From Xestospongia muta (taxonomy: Eukaryota; Porifera; Demospongiae; Haplosclerida; Petrosiidae): a stretch of 64,000 bases of DNA. The notes beneath the pieces are model-generated. The model had not been told where the DNA came from, searched no databases, and saw only the letters and a program-made list of their open reading frames with translations. Shown in pieces: positions 46,523 through 61,398 of the stretch. How positions within the stretch are numbered: the stretch's first letter is position 1; every line of letters begins with the position of its first letter. Location: contig OY848920.1 in assembly GCA_963693285.1 (NCBI GenBank), forward strand, positions 1,997,135 through 2,061,134, in the 5' to 3' direction. A program made the position numbers and the translations under genes.

Positions 46523-47469
46523 GCTCTGATCTTCTAGGGTGCGTGTGTGTTGGTGGTCCCTTTTCACTTCCTCTGTCTCTCTTCACTCTCTATCTACTCA
46601 TTGTCACCATCAGTACATAACTACTCTCTCTTTCTTTCCCTGCAGGAGCAGCACTGGTGAAAAAGGTGAGCTGTCTCTCCATCCATTCACTTCTCATCCA
46701 TTCTTTAGTTATCCAGTTGTTATTCTTCTCTTTTTCTCCCTCTATGTTCTCAACTTGTGAACTGACTGGACTCTTGGGAACTCTCCATCATCTCTTTCCT
46801 ACAATTGTTGGATTGGAGACCTTCACTGGACTTCTTGGAGACTCACTACAAAGACTGTTTTTTATTTTTGGCTTCTTGAACACTCTTCAACTATTTTTTT
46901 ATTTTCAACTATTTTTTTATTTTTTTAATATTTTTTGTTGTCATTTTTTCTTTTTTTTTATAGTTTGTTATATGTATTAATTTTCTTAAAATAACATTTT
47001 CACTAAATTTGTCAATTTTAACTTTATTTAACAATTATTTTTATACCTTTAATTTTTTTATTAAAAATGAATTAGTTTAGAATTCAATTTCTTTTGAAAC
47101 TCTAATACGACAATCAGTTTACTTATCATTGCTGCTGTATACTACAATCACTGAATTCCATCTTTTACAACTATAGTTAGTATTATTATAATATATTATA
47201 ATTATATCAACGTCAATCACTATTGTTAATTTAGTTTGTATCTCCATTTTTTACATTAATTTTAATCAAGAACATTTTTTAGCAAAATTAATTAAAAATC
47301 TATTAAAGCTTTTTGCTTGTTAGTCGCGTGCTAATAATTGAGATTTTCCCGCCATAATCATGGTCACGCGTTCTTTTACTAGTTGTGTACACGTGCTGAT
47401 GATATTTTTCCCGCCCAATCAATGTGGTTTAATTTCTATTTCAGTGTTTTTAATCAACTTCTAAGATAT
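46523..47469. other. pyrimidine-rich then AT-rich sequence, no gene seen
   Basis: A possible small exon lies between CTGCAG (46646) and GTGAGC (46664). The rest is T-rich. Open frames are low-complexity (Ser/Phe/Leu) and not convincing. Confidence 0.35.
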
Positions 47470-48066
47470 TTATTTCTTTTAATAGTCAAAATTAATCTTT
47501 ATTTATCGTTTAATTTTTTAAAAACTATTTAAGAAGTTTAGGGTTCAGTGCCTACACACAAATTTTATTACATTTTTTTAATTGTAGATAAGATAAAACA
47601 TTTATAGCATTAAATTTGTGCCATCATTATCATGTAATCTTAAATACAAAATTGAGCGTACAACTGAGTTTCATGGCTCATGAAGTGATGTAAAGGCTCT
47701 GATATGCAGTATCGGAATGAGTCTATTAGTATGGGTTTGAGTCCAACTTGTTTCAGTGTCTGTGTTTACTACATAACTAGTAGTAAACCAATTATTCTTT
47801 TTTTAAAATAACAATTAATCTTTATTTATCATTTGATTTTTTAAAACTATTTAAGACGTTTATGGTTCAGTGTCTACACACAAATTTTATTACACTTCTT
47901 TTAAAATTGAGCATGCAACTGAGTTCCATGGCTCACCAAGTGATGTAAAGGACTCTGCTATACAGTATCGGAATGAGTCTATTAGTATGGGTTTGAGTCC
48001 AACTTGTTTGATACTTGTCTGTGTCTATTACGTAATTATTAGCAAATGAAATTATTCTTTTTTTAA
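47470..48066 (+). repeat. two direct copies of a tRNA-like (SINE-type) repeat
   Basis: Units at about 47470-47790 and 47791-48066. The second lacks about 75 bp. Each has an A-box-like TGGCTCA (47674, 47929) and a B-box-like GGTTTGAGTCC (47734-47744, 47990-48000), which differs from the pol III consensus by one base. In unit 2, GGACTC and GAGTCT could pair as an anticodon-like stem. No 3' poly-A tail is obvious. Confidence 0.5.
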
Positions 48067-48959
48067 AAGAATAACAAACATGATAGTGGGTAGTAGGATA
48101 TCAACAAACTACAATTAAAATGTACACCTAAAATCAATTGAACAATTATAATTCATTGCCTTAGCTTTGTATCCAGATGCTTCATAAACATTTTTAAGTA
48201 TAAATTTAATAAAACATGGAATATCCTCATCTTAATCCAAATTTGTTTTAGGTAATGCAATAGTATGCAAAAAAATAGATTATGTGGAAAATGTGATTCA
48301 TTTTAAAAGTGTAGATATTACAGGCTAAACTAGGATAACTGGTTTGTCTTGGTCTGTAGACTGGTTTGATAAAGATTCCACAGATATTCTGAAAAAAGAG
48401 AATCTTACAAAGTTTATTTGGTGGTCTAGTTTTGATATCAGTAATCTCTTCTTATTTATTAAAAACAATATTTTATTAAAGGCGTAATCACATTTTATTC
48501 TCATAATTATATATTCTAAACTAAGAACATCCTCTATATTGAACTCTCCTCAGTGTCTTGATCCAGTCCATGCTAATATCACAAAGTGTCCACTACAGAC
48601 TACAGAGAGGGTCACATGTTAAAAACATGTCTTCATTATAGACACTTTTAAACCTTATTTTTCTTAGATATATATCCTTTACCCTCCAGTCCATACATGA
48701 ACTAGACCATACCACTTCTTACATATACATGTACTTACTTTCTATCTGGACTAAGGGTCCATCCAGCCAAGGACCAGCTACGATTCTTGTTATACTAACA
48801 GCTAACCAAACAGTTGTGGGCTTTGCTGACTATTAGCAACATAATGGAGACTGTTGACTATGTGGAGAGGTATAATTGAAGAACTGTTTGTTCCAGTCAA
48901 TACATCAAGCCTATAGAAAAGAAGAAAGGATGCTGTGGAATTAAGATTCAAGGAAACTT
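48067..48959. other. intergenic, no gene recognised
   Basis: AT-rich, with scattered splice-like motifs only. I see no family-level coding signal. Confidence 0.35.
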
Positions 48960-50365
48960 TATTTAGTCACATGAAAGTCAAGGATGGACATTCCAATTCC
49001 TATTTTCTGTTTCTTCTGTGCATCTTTGTGTATTTTAAAAATTCCAATTAACGACCTTGATAACTTTCAATTTCTTATTCCTTATTCCATTCTTTGCATA
49101 TGTGCTATTTCTAGGCTTTTCTTGTTATTAATAAAACACAGAGCATGAACACCACAAACTGTCTCTTAGAATCAAGTGTCAGTGAGATGTTTCTAGTTGG
49201 GTTAGGTTCCTGATTTTGGTTGTATATTCTATGAGTGTTATTTACGGAAGCCGAGGACATACACTCCAACTCCACATAATCCCATTTGATTAAAATAAGA
49301 AATAGGAATTGGAATGTCTGTCCTCGGCTTCCATAATTTCAGGGTGCTTGTTCTATATTCTAATCTTATACTCATACCAAGTACTACTAAACCCACTATA
49401 AGGACACTCATTGATAAAATCAAGGTGATGAATACCAACAGATGATAAAAGTTATAGTTGATAGACAGAAAAACATAAAAACATTACAATACACTATCTA
49501 TTCTAGCTAACAACGAGTATGATAGCTTCATCTTTGTAATGTAATGTCACGAATAATGTTGACTGAAACAAATGATTATAGTTAAACCAGAATTATATAA
49601 CTTAAGTGATGGTTTTTGATCAGCATTAATACCAGTCACCAGCTGACGATACTATGTAGTCTTTTTAACCAATTGTATTGACCGGCTTTGTTGGTTAGCT
49701 TGTAATTCTATGACCCAGTCCACTGAACAACTAGAAAAAAAACAAAGAATGTTATATGACATCTTTCTCTCAATGACATCCAAGTTACATGAAATATCTG
49801 TATACATGAATGTTACTGTTATAGAGACTCTAGGTCTAGTTTTGTCACCATACCAAGTGTGTCTTCCTCCTTTGTAACTGGCTTCTCAGTGCTATGTCCA
49901 AATGGACACAAAAAGAATGGCATTAGCTAAATATCATTTATTTATCATTTTTATCTTTACAATAACATGTCTCCTCTACATTTACCTCCTTTTAATTTTT
50001 AGCAATATATTAAGGAAGCATGTTCATGCAGGATGAAACAGGTTATGGATTGGTTACCGTATTGGGTCTCCAGACATACTATAATCTCACTATGTTCTTT
50101 TACTTCTACAACAGTTATCTGATTTTGAAGAGTGGTCTCTTCATGTGGCAACTCTTGTGTACTCAAACCAGTAAACAAAGCAGCTAATGATTCCAATTGC
50201 CCTGGTCGCTGCTCCATCATCAACAGAATTTGGCGTGTGTAGATCAGAGATAGTTAGAGGAAGCCTTCTATTAAAGATAGAACTTCTGCTGACGTGAGAG
50301 AATTCAATAACAAAAAAGAAGGGGTTAAAATTTTGGATAACTTTCTCCGGCTAATGCTGTCTAGA
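48960..50365 (-). repeat. right copy of the inverted duplication (order A-C-B on the minus strand)
   Basis: Read on the minus strand: block A 50365-50087, block C 50086-49470, block B 49465-48960. In the left copy the order is A-B-C, with 1.47 kb of extra sequence between A and C. The minus-strand open stretches LSMSVLIVGLVVLGMSIRLE and MEQRPGQLESLAALFTGL match the left copy. Confidence 0.8.
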
Positions 50366-51045
50366 AACTGTACGTCCTTCAAGTTCTTTGGGGATCATTA
50401 TATAAATAGTGCGTGGACAACGACAAGAGAAATAATCTAACAGCCATTTTCTCTACTGTTTATTACTCTGAGATAAGAAAATTGAATGAGATTGTAAAAT
50501 AGCATAACGGAGACAATCCACGGACTTCTCAAGCATATATTATGGTGTCCATGACTGTAATAATCAGTACGAAAATCCACAGGAGATTCCTCACAGTCAG
50601 ACCAAGTACAATTGCTCCACGAGACTATATCTAGCTCACTGGACCACTCATAACTTTCATAATCTCATATTTCAGCACGCTAGCAGAAAAGCAATTGGAT
50701 CGTAATCACACAAGAAGGCATGTTTTTACTTACTCCACCCATATACTTTATAACTGCAGCAGGATTATGCATGTAATAAGTGTTATTATCTATGTATCTA
50801 TGTATCTGAATATTTGTAAAAGTATTAATTATATACTATTTAGTATGCACAGTAAGTTAAGTTGAACCATCCTCGCAAGCACCGCCCACTTTTATAAATT
50901 ATGGGAGTTCGGTAGGTGTGGCTTTCTTACACTACGTTCTCAACACGTTTTCTTTGACAGCCATTCTAAGTTGGTAAGTGAACATAACTTGTCAAATCGA
51001 GTATAATGTATGTCTTATATATTTCTTTAGTACATAGGGATAGCC
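50366..51045 (+). promoter_or_regulatory. CDC5L upstream region and 5' UTR intron
   Basis: Bases from about 50870 are shared with the pseudogene at 34510 (CGCCCACT..TTTATAAATTA, ACACGTTTTC). A 5' UTR donor at 50973/50974 (TTG/GTAAGTG) and an acceptor at 51030 (TTTCTTTAG) define a 57-bp UTR intron. Further left no signal is visible. Confidence 0.55.
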
Positions 51046-55413
<4,368 letters not shown>

Positions 55414-55491
55414 GTAAAATAAAGTACGAAAATAACACCAGAGTAGCTTAGGAAAGTCACGTCACTATTTCTATATTAGTCCTTTTTGTTT

Positions 55492-56016
55492 TTAACCCTT
55501 AGAGACTGGATGTCATTAATATTTTACATAGGCAATGCTATAAGTGTTTCTGCTTGTAACTATTAAAGCTTACATACATTAAGCTTTGTCTATCTATTTA
55601 CAACCAATTGAAAATGTTCTACTGATAGCAAATTAGTAAAAGTAATTTTAATATCGAGCTGACTTGATGATTGTTGCTACATTGAGACATAAAAGACACC
55701 GTGATGTCTCTGTATGTTGTAAAACTTTAAAACTTGGCAATACAGCTCAACTCTCATACCTATTGCTACACGAGAACTTTTATGCTTGTAACACAAAGCA
55801 TTCTGTCAAAGCAAAATAGTTTGAAAGCTTTGATGCAAATATGACTTGTGAGGGTACTTTTTACTAAGAAGTACCATTCTTAAATGCATTTTGATTTTAT
55901 AATTATTAACTCAAAAGTGAGACAAAGCATAAATATTAGCGATAATATATATGAAAAATTTATAGACATTAATTAATTAAGTTTAATTAATGGGTGTGTC
56001 AGTCTCTAAGGGTTAA
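55492..56016. mobile_element. piggyBac-type MITE with TTAA target duplication
   Basis: TTAA at 55492-55495 and 56013-56016 flank inverted ends with CCCTTAGAGACTG perfect over 13 bp. Insertion at TTAA and ends beginning CCC are typical of piggyBac elements. The 517-bp interior has no coding sequence, so it needs a transposase in trans. A transposase remnant of the same superfamily is at 41397-42082. Confidence 0.85.
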
Positions 56017-56086
56017 TATATTATATAAAGCAACAAAGGTAAGTAGCATCTTTGGTGTTATTTCAATGTTTATTATTTTCATATAT

Positions 56087-56897
56087 GTAGCATTGTATAT
56101 ATCTTAGTGAGTGCTTATGTTACGCTTATAAAATCAAACTCAATCAATAGCAATAATAAAGATACAACATTAAAGTGACTGTGCTACGCAACCTTGTCAC
56201 ATTCTCAAGGAGAATGACATTACACTGCAAATATAGTCTGTACTTATGGGCATGAACATGTATATTAAAAAATATCTTGATTTCTCTTCTTGGTATTAGC
56301 AATCCTTGTGTGTACTTTTGCAAAACTTGACTGTCTTAGTAATTTGATTACTTAAGGTGTGGCAGTTTGTTGTATTATATGATAATATTCATAATAGATA
56401 GTTATACTAACTAACTATCACAAATTCACGTGGTGTTATACTGGTAGTACCCGCAGTACCACCCACTGTTAATTAATAGCACCTACATCTAATTACAACA
56501 ATTATTTTAATAAATCGACAAATTTTAATTTTGCTTATTTTGATGGCAAACTGTCAAATCTTTTGGCCGCCAATAATACCTGCTATACAGTATATCTTAG
56601 TGGGTGCATATGTTACGCTTATAAAATCAAACTCAGATGATAACAATAGTAAAGATACAACATTAAAGTGACTGTGCTACGAAACCTTGTTGCATTCTCC
56701 AGGAGAATGATGTTACAGTGGAATATAGTATGGTCTGTGCTTGTGGACATGGACATGTATATTAAAAATATCTTGATTTCTCTTCTTGGTATTAGCAATC
56801 CTTGTGTGTACTTTTGCAAAACTTGACTGTCTTAGCAATTTGGTTACTCAAGGTGTGGCAGTTTGTGGTATTATATGATAATAGTCATAATAGATAC
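56087..56897. repeat. two ~310-bp direct repeats
   Basis: Copies at about 56087-56402 and 56590-56897 share GTTACGCTTATAAAATCAAA, ACAACATTAAAGTGACTGTG, TCTCTTCTTGGTATTAGCAA and CTTTTGCAAAACTTGACTGT. Each starts near ATATCTTAGTG and ends at CATAATAGATA. No coding capacity. Confidence 0.85.
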
Positions 56898-57711
56898 ATT
56901 TAAATACATGTCACCAGATCCTTATCTTCATATGATGGTAGATATATAGCACAACACACTTACATTATTAATATTTTAAAACATTAGAACTCTTGATGTG
57001 TCTTTCACTCTCTATTATTATGCATAATATAGTACATGTACATGTTGTACAATGTATTGTATAATACTGACACATATACAGTGTATATGTGTCAGTATTA
57101 GTGACAAAAGTCCTAACAATTTCTAAACACACAGTGATATATGATATTCTATTATTTGCTTCAAATCTGTTAAACATTTTCTTTTTTTACATTTTTTGCC
57201 CAATATATTGGCTTTTCCGTTTCCATTTATAGACACACTGACATGTACAAATATTTGATGTGTTACCACTTACCGCTTTTCTTCCATTATATTCGGCTAT
57301 TTTTGAGGCATCTCAGTGGCAAAAAGTGTTTTATATACATCAAAGATGTACGCATAAATGCTACATTGTTTTCTTTTATTATTGTTATTGTTATAGCTTA
57401 TTAAGCTTATTAAGTTGTGACGTGCTTTCTATTCCATTTATAGACACACTGTACACATAGTAGTTGATGTATTACCACTTACCAGACTCTTGTTATTGTA
57501 GCTTGTACTGTTGTAATGTTGGAGTACGTCTAACGACATAAACAAATTATAAGAGAAACTTACTATATAATAACCACTATGATGTTAAACAGTGTTACAG
57601 TGTTATATTTCTTTCAGTTTATATCAAAGAGTTTTACTACATGCAACCACAGTCTCTTTTTAAAGCATTTTGTACTAAGTGATACAATTTTAACTTTCAC
57701 ATAAGTCTTAG
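56898..57711. other. intergenic, with a 17-bp perfect palindrome
   Basis: AATACTGACACATATAC (57063-57079) and its exact reverse complement (57083-57099) flank AGT. ATAGACACACTG...TTACCACTTACC occurs twice (57230 and 57440). No gene seen. Confidence 0.6.
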
Positions 57712-58076
57712 ACTTAAAATGTGAGCGTGTATGTAATTGAAGGTATTGCTTCCTGATTATTGGCCATATTGTAAAGTAAAGTTGATATTGTATGGTAGGT
57801 GTTGTCTTATTGAAATGGTGTGGTCACTTAATTTTCTTTATCTCAAGATGAATTAATTTGATACCATTAGCTTATGTTGTCTAAGATCATTATTAGTTTT
57901 AATAACAGTTATATAATTGGTTTGTTTCTGATAGTACATTAGTAATCAAAACAGTTTTGATTGCTTATTTGTATTAAATAATTTTGGTTAATGCAACTGT
58001 AAATTAACCAATTGTTATTTACAGTGATATATAATCAGTAGAAGAAACTGAGTCCAACAACAAGGTCGGCGTTAAT

Positions 58077-58205
58077 ATGTTGAAGTATCCAAATTTGGGA
58101 ATTCTTTTCCTCTTGTATGGTACAGCTTTAGCAGCTAATGAAACTACTTACAATGCTACCACTGAAATTGTTAATGTTAATGTCTACCCTGCTTTAGCAT
58201 TTTGA
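58077..58205 (+). pseudogene. truncated first 42 codons of a fibrinogen-like gene
   Basis: The frame MLKYPNLGILFLLYGTALAA... runs to ...VNVYPALAF and stops at TGA 58203. At that point the sequence jumps from the coding GCATTT into GATACCATTAGCTTA of the upstream region, which is then repeated before the intact gene at 58403. The junction shares ATTT with both parents, so it looks like a microhomology-mediated duplication of promoter plus start. Confidence 0.85.
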
Positions 58206-58402
58206 TACCATTAGCTTAAGATCATTATTAGTTTTAATATCAGTTACATAAATGGTTTGTTTCTGAAAGTACATTAGTCATCAAAACAGTTTTGATTAGT
58301 TAATTAATTTTGTTTAATGCAACTGTAAATTAACCAATTGTTATTTACAGTGATACATAATCAGTAGAAGAAACTGAGTCCAACAACAAGGTCGGCGCGA
58401 AT

Positions 58403-59683
58403 ATGTTGAAGTATCCAAATTTGGAAATTCTATTCCTCTTGTATGGCACAGCTTTAGCAGTTAATGATACTGCTTACAATGCTACTACTGAAATCGTTAA
58501 TGTTAATATTTACCCTGCTTCAGCATTTAAATATGATCATGATCTATCCAGCTTCATTGGGAAAGTATTGAAGACATTATCTCCTCTTGTTGTTGACACC
58601 AATATGTGTATAGAAGAGCAGTACAATGATAAAGGTTTGAAATTTTATCCATTGCTTCGGTGTATTGAGGTATCAGACAAGATTTGTGTTAACTTTGAAC
58701 CTTCTAATGTACTATTGGGACAGTTAGAAGAGATCTCCCAGTTTCTAAACAAGTATGAGTCATCTTTTGACAACTGCTCTCAAGTCTTCAAAAAAGACAG
58801 TTCTGCTTTGTCTGGGTACTACAGATTACGAGCTCCTAATAGTTCCTTAATCTCTGTGTACTGTGATTTTAATGCTTTCAACAATTGCTCTGAAATCTTT
58901 GAATATGCCAGAGTTCCATCAGGTTATTACACAATACAAGCTCCTAATGGTTCTCTTATATCAGTCTATTGTGATATGGAGGGTAGTAATTGTGATGGTA
59001 AGGGAGGTTGGATGAGAGTAGGTTACCTCAATATGAGTGAACCTAATGCTACCTGTCCTTCTGGTTTAACACAACGACAATATAATAACATTGATCATGG
59101 TGTGTGTGGTCTTCCTAATTCAGGCGCATTCAGCCATACTTTCTTTTCTACTCAAGGAATCCATTACAATAAGGTGTGTGGTCAACTAAGAGGGTACCAA
59201 TATACATCTCCAGATGGCTTTGCTCATGGCAACAATAACATTGATTCCTGTTATGTTGATGGTATTTCTATTACATATGGTAGTAGTCCACGTAAACATA
59301 TTTGGACATATGCATGTGGTTTAACTTCTGATAATGTGCCCACCCCAGATGTATGTTGTCCATGTAATAGTAATAATACACTAGCACCTGGACATAAACC
59401 AAACTTTATTGAAGATGACTATTATTGTGAATCAGGTATTCCTCCTTATGTAAGTGGAAATACACATAGATGGCAACATGTCTTATATGTCAATGATATA
59501 TTATGGGATGGACAACAATGTGATGGAAATGAAGGACCATGTTGTACTAACACTAAGATGCCATGGTTTATAAAGACTCTTAATGTGACTACCAATGATA
59601 GTATTGAACTGAGGGTGTGTGGAAATCAAGGTTATCCTGATGAAGATACTCCCTTGGATATTATTGAGCTTTACATTCGATAA
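58403..59683 (+). CDS. secreted fibrinogen-like modular protein, member 5
   Basis: Single exon, 426 residues. The leader MLKYPNLEILFLLYGTALAV is followed by a head that differs from members 1-4 (YDHDLSSFIGKVLKTLSPLV, MCIEEQYNDKG, FYPLLRCIEV), then two fibrinogen-like modules (NCSQVFKKDSSALSGYY, NCSEIFEYARVPSGYY), GWMRVGYLNMSEPNATCPSG, and the common C-terminal domain (CYVDGISITYGSSPRKHIW, CCPCNSNN, IPPYVSGNTHRWQHVL, DGQQC, IELRVCGNQG). An acceptor-like TTATTTACAG lies about 50 bp before the ATG, so a 5' UTR intron is likely. Intact, probably secreted. Confidence 0.82.
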   Translation: MLKYPNLEILFLLYGTALAVNDTAYNATTEIVNVNIYPASAFKYDHDLSSFIGKVLKTLSPLVVDTNMCIEEQYNDKGLKFYPLLRCIEVSDKICVNFEPSNVLLGQLEEISQFLNKYESSFDNCSQVFKKDSSALSGYYRLRAPNSSLISVYCDFNAFNNCSEIFEYARVPSGYYTIQAPNGSLISVYCDMEGSNCDGKGGWMRVGYLNMSEPNATCPSGLTQRQYNNIDHGVCGLPNSGAFSHTFFSTQGIHYNKVCGQLRGYQYTSPDGFAHGNNNIDSCYVDGISITYGSSPRKHIWTYACGLTSDNVPTPDVCCPCNSNNTLAPGHKPNFIEDDYYCESGIPPYVSGNTHRWQHVLYVNDILWDGQQCDGNEGPCCTNTKMPWFIKTLNVTTNDSIELRVCGNQGYPDEDTPLDIIELYIR

Positions 59684-60342
59684 TTACTTTACTTTTTCCA
59701 TTAAAAGAGTATTCACTAATATGTATACACTTGGTACTTAATATAGACATCATTTGTTGAAATTGTATTAACTGGCTGTTATCTTATTTAACCTGAAACC
59801 ATTTAACTTTACTAAATGTTCATACAATTTGCAATGAAATTCCTTTTTTTGTTGTTGTGACTAACAATTTTTGGCTTTATATAAACATTGGTGTTTAATT
59901 TATAATAGTACTGCTGATGCAACAAGTAGGTGTGGTCAAATACAAGTGTGTTAAAGTAATTTTTAAAGTTTTGTTTGTTTACTTGCTTTTTTTTTAATAG
60001 TCTTTGATATATTATCAATATTAATTTTTACACCTTCTGATATGTCCATGTACTGTTAAAAGTCTTTGCGAAGACAAAACGTCAATACAAAGTCTATAAT
60101 ATTGCTCACCTTTTCATTCTTTATTCTTTTGCCAGTCTTAATATTTAACAAGAATAATTACATATGACAAAGATATGGTAGTATCATGACATTCTCTTCA
60201 CTATATATAACAATGTATGTAGTCTACTGTGTTCAGTTGTATATTAGTGACTTTATCTATACTTGTTTCTAGTCTTGGCACATTGTATAGACCCAGAAGA
60301 AGGTCGAGAATGAGCAGTCTTTTTGTACTGCCTCATTTCTAT

Positions 60343-60480
60343 TCATCTTATATTTTTATTGAGATAGACAACAATGTAATGGAAATGAAGTGCCATGTTA
60401 TACTAACACTAAGATGCTATAGTTTATAAAAACATTTAATGAGACTACCAACATAGATATTGAGCTTAATTTGTGTAGGA
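60343..60480 (+). pseudogene. fragment of the 3' end of a fibrinogen-like gene
   Basis: GACAACAATGTAATGGAAAT, GAAGTGCCATGTTATACTAA and ACTAAGATGC align with the last 130 bp of members 5 and 6 (QQCDGNEGPCCTNTKMPWF) but carry stops, including TGC TAT AG in place of the PWF codons. Confidence 0.8.
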
Positions 60481-60758
60481 AGCTTTAAGCTTTTAGAAGT
60501 GTCTGTGACTAAAGTATGCTAGCTTTAAAATGTCCTCTTCACTACCTATAAATACACATATAATAGTTTTTGGAGTAATCAGACACTTCATATGGATTTC
60601 CATCTATTCTCTTCCTCATTTTTGAGTTAATGTTCTATCCTTACCTATCACTTCTGCTACACTTATTTCATTGAGCTCTACATCAAGATTGTTTGTTCAA
60701 GCTGTGTATGCATTTGTTATCCTTCTATGTCTACTTAAAGAGTTTGAAGGGCTAGATG

Positions 60759-60914
60759 TCAACTACTGCTGCTACCACTGTTAGTACCTTTAGCTCTAGA
60801 TTCTCCATGACTTTCACCTTGTGATTGTTGATGTCCTCCTTGAAGGGTTGAACTTTTTAGAGAGGATCTTCATAATTCACACATCTTTGAACTAGAGTTC
60901 TCTGAATCAGCCAT
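60759..60914 (-). pseudogene. 52-codon remnant MADSENSSSK..., interrupted by TGA
   Basis: On the minus strand ATG at 60914 opens MADSENSSSKMCEL, then TGA, then an in-frame SSLKSSTLQGGHQQSQ..., GESRAKGTNSGSSSS and a stop. A Ser/Gly/Gln-rich composition with one in-frame stop suggests an old coding start. The same sequence, including the TGA, is at 63434-63279. Family unknown. Confidence 0.35.
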
Positions 60915-61398
60915 AATCTATAATCTCTTGGTGAACACACACAATGATTAACAATGCACTTGTTTTTTGTCTATGCACAATGAATTTTTATTATGTAATT
61001 ATTGTAATAACATGGCTCTTTAAAATGTGAGTTTTAGACTTAAAATGTGAGCGTGTATGTAATTGAAGGTATTGCTTCCTGATTATTGGCCATATTGTAA
61101 AGTAAAGTTGATAATGTATGGTAGGTGTTGTCTTATTGAAATGGTGTGATCACTAATTTTCTTTATCTCAAGTTGAATTAATTTGATACCATTAGCTTAT
61201 GTTGTCTAAGATCATTATTAGTTTTAACAGTTAGTTCTGATAGTACATTAGCAATCAAAACAATTTTGATTGCTTTATTGCATTAAGTAATTTTGTTAAA
61301 TGCAACTGTAAATCAACCAATGGTCTTTTACATTACAGTGATATACAATCAGTAGAAGGAAAAGCATAATAGAGTCCAACAACAAGGTCGACGTGAAT

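Noticed and set aside
45895..46980. Several open frames in a T/C-rich region
   Set aside because: Low-complexity Ser/Phe/Leu translation, no domain features, overlapping minisatellites; no family support.
47674..47744. Functional tRNA gene
   Set aside because: No acceptor stem pairing and only promoter-box similarity; better explained as a SINE-type repeat.
58077..58205. Independent small secreted-peptide gene
   Set aside because: Sequence is a truncated duplicate of the first codons of the neighbouring gene; kept as a pseudogene, with peptide production only noted as a possibility.
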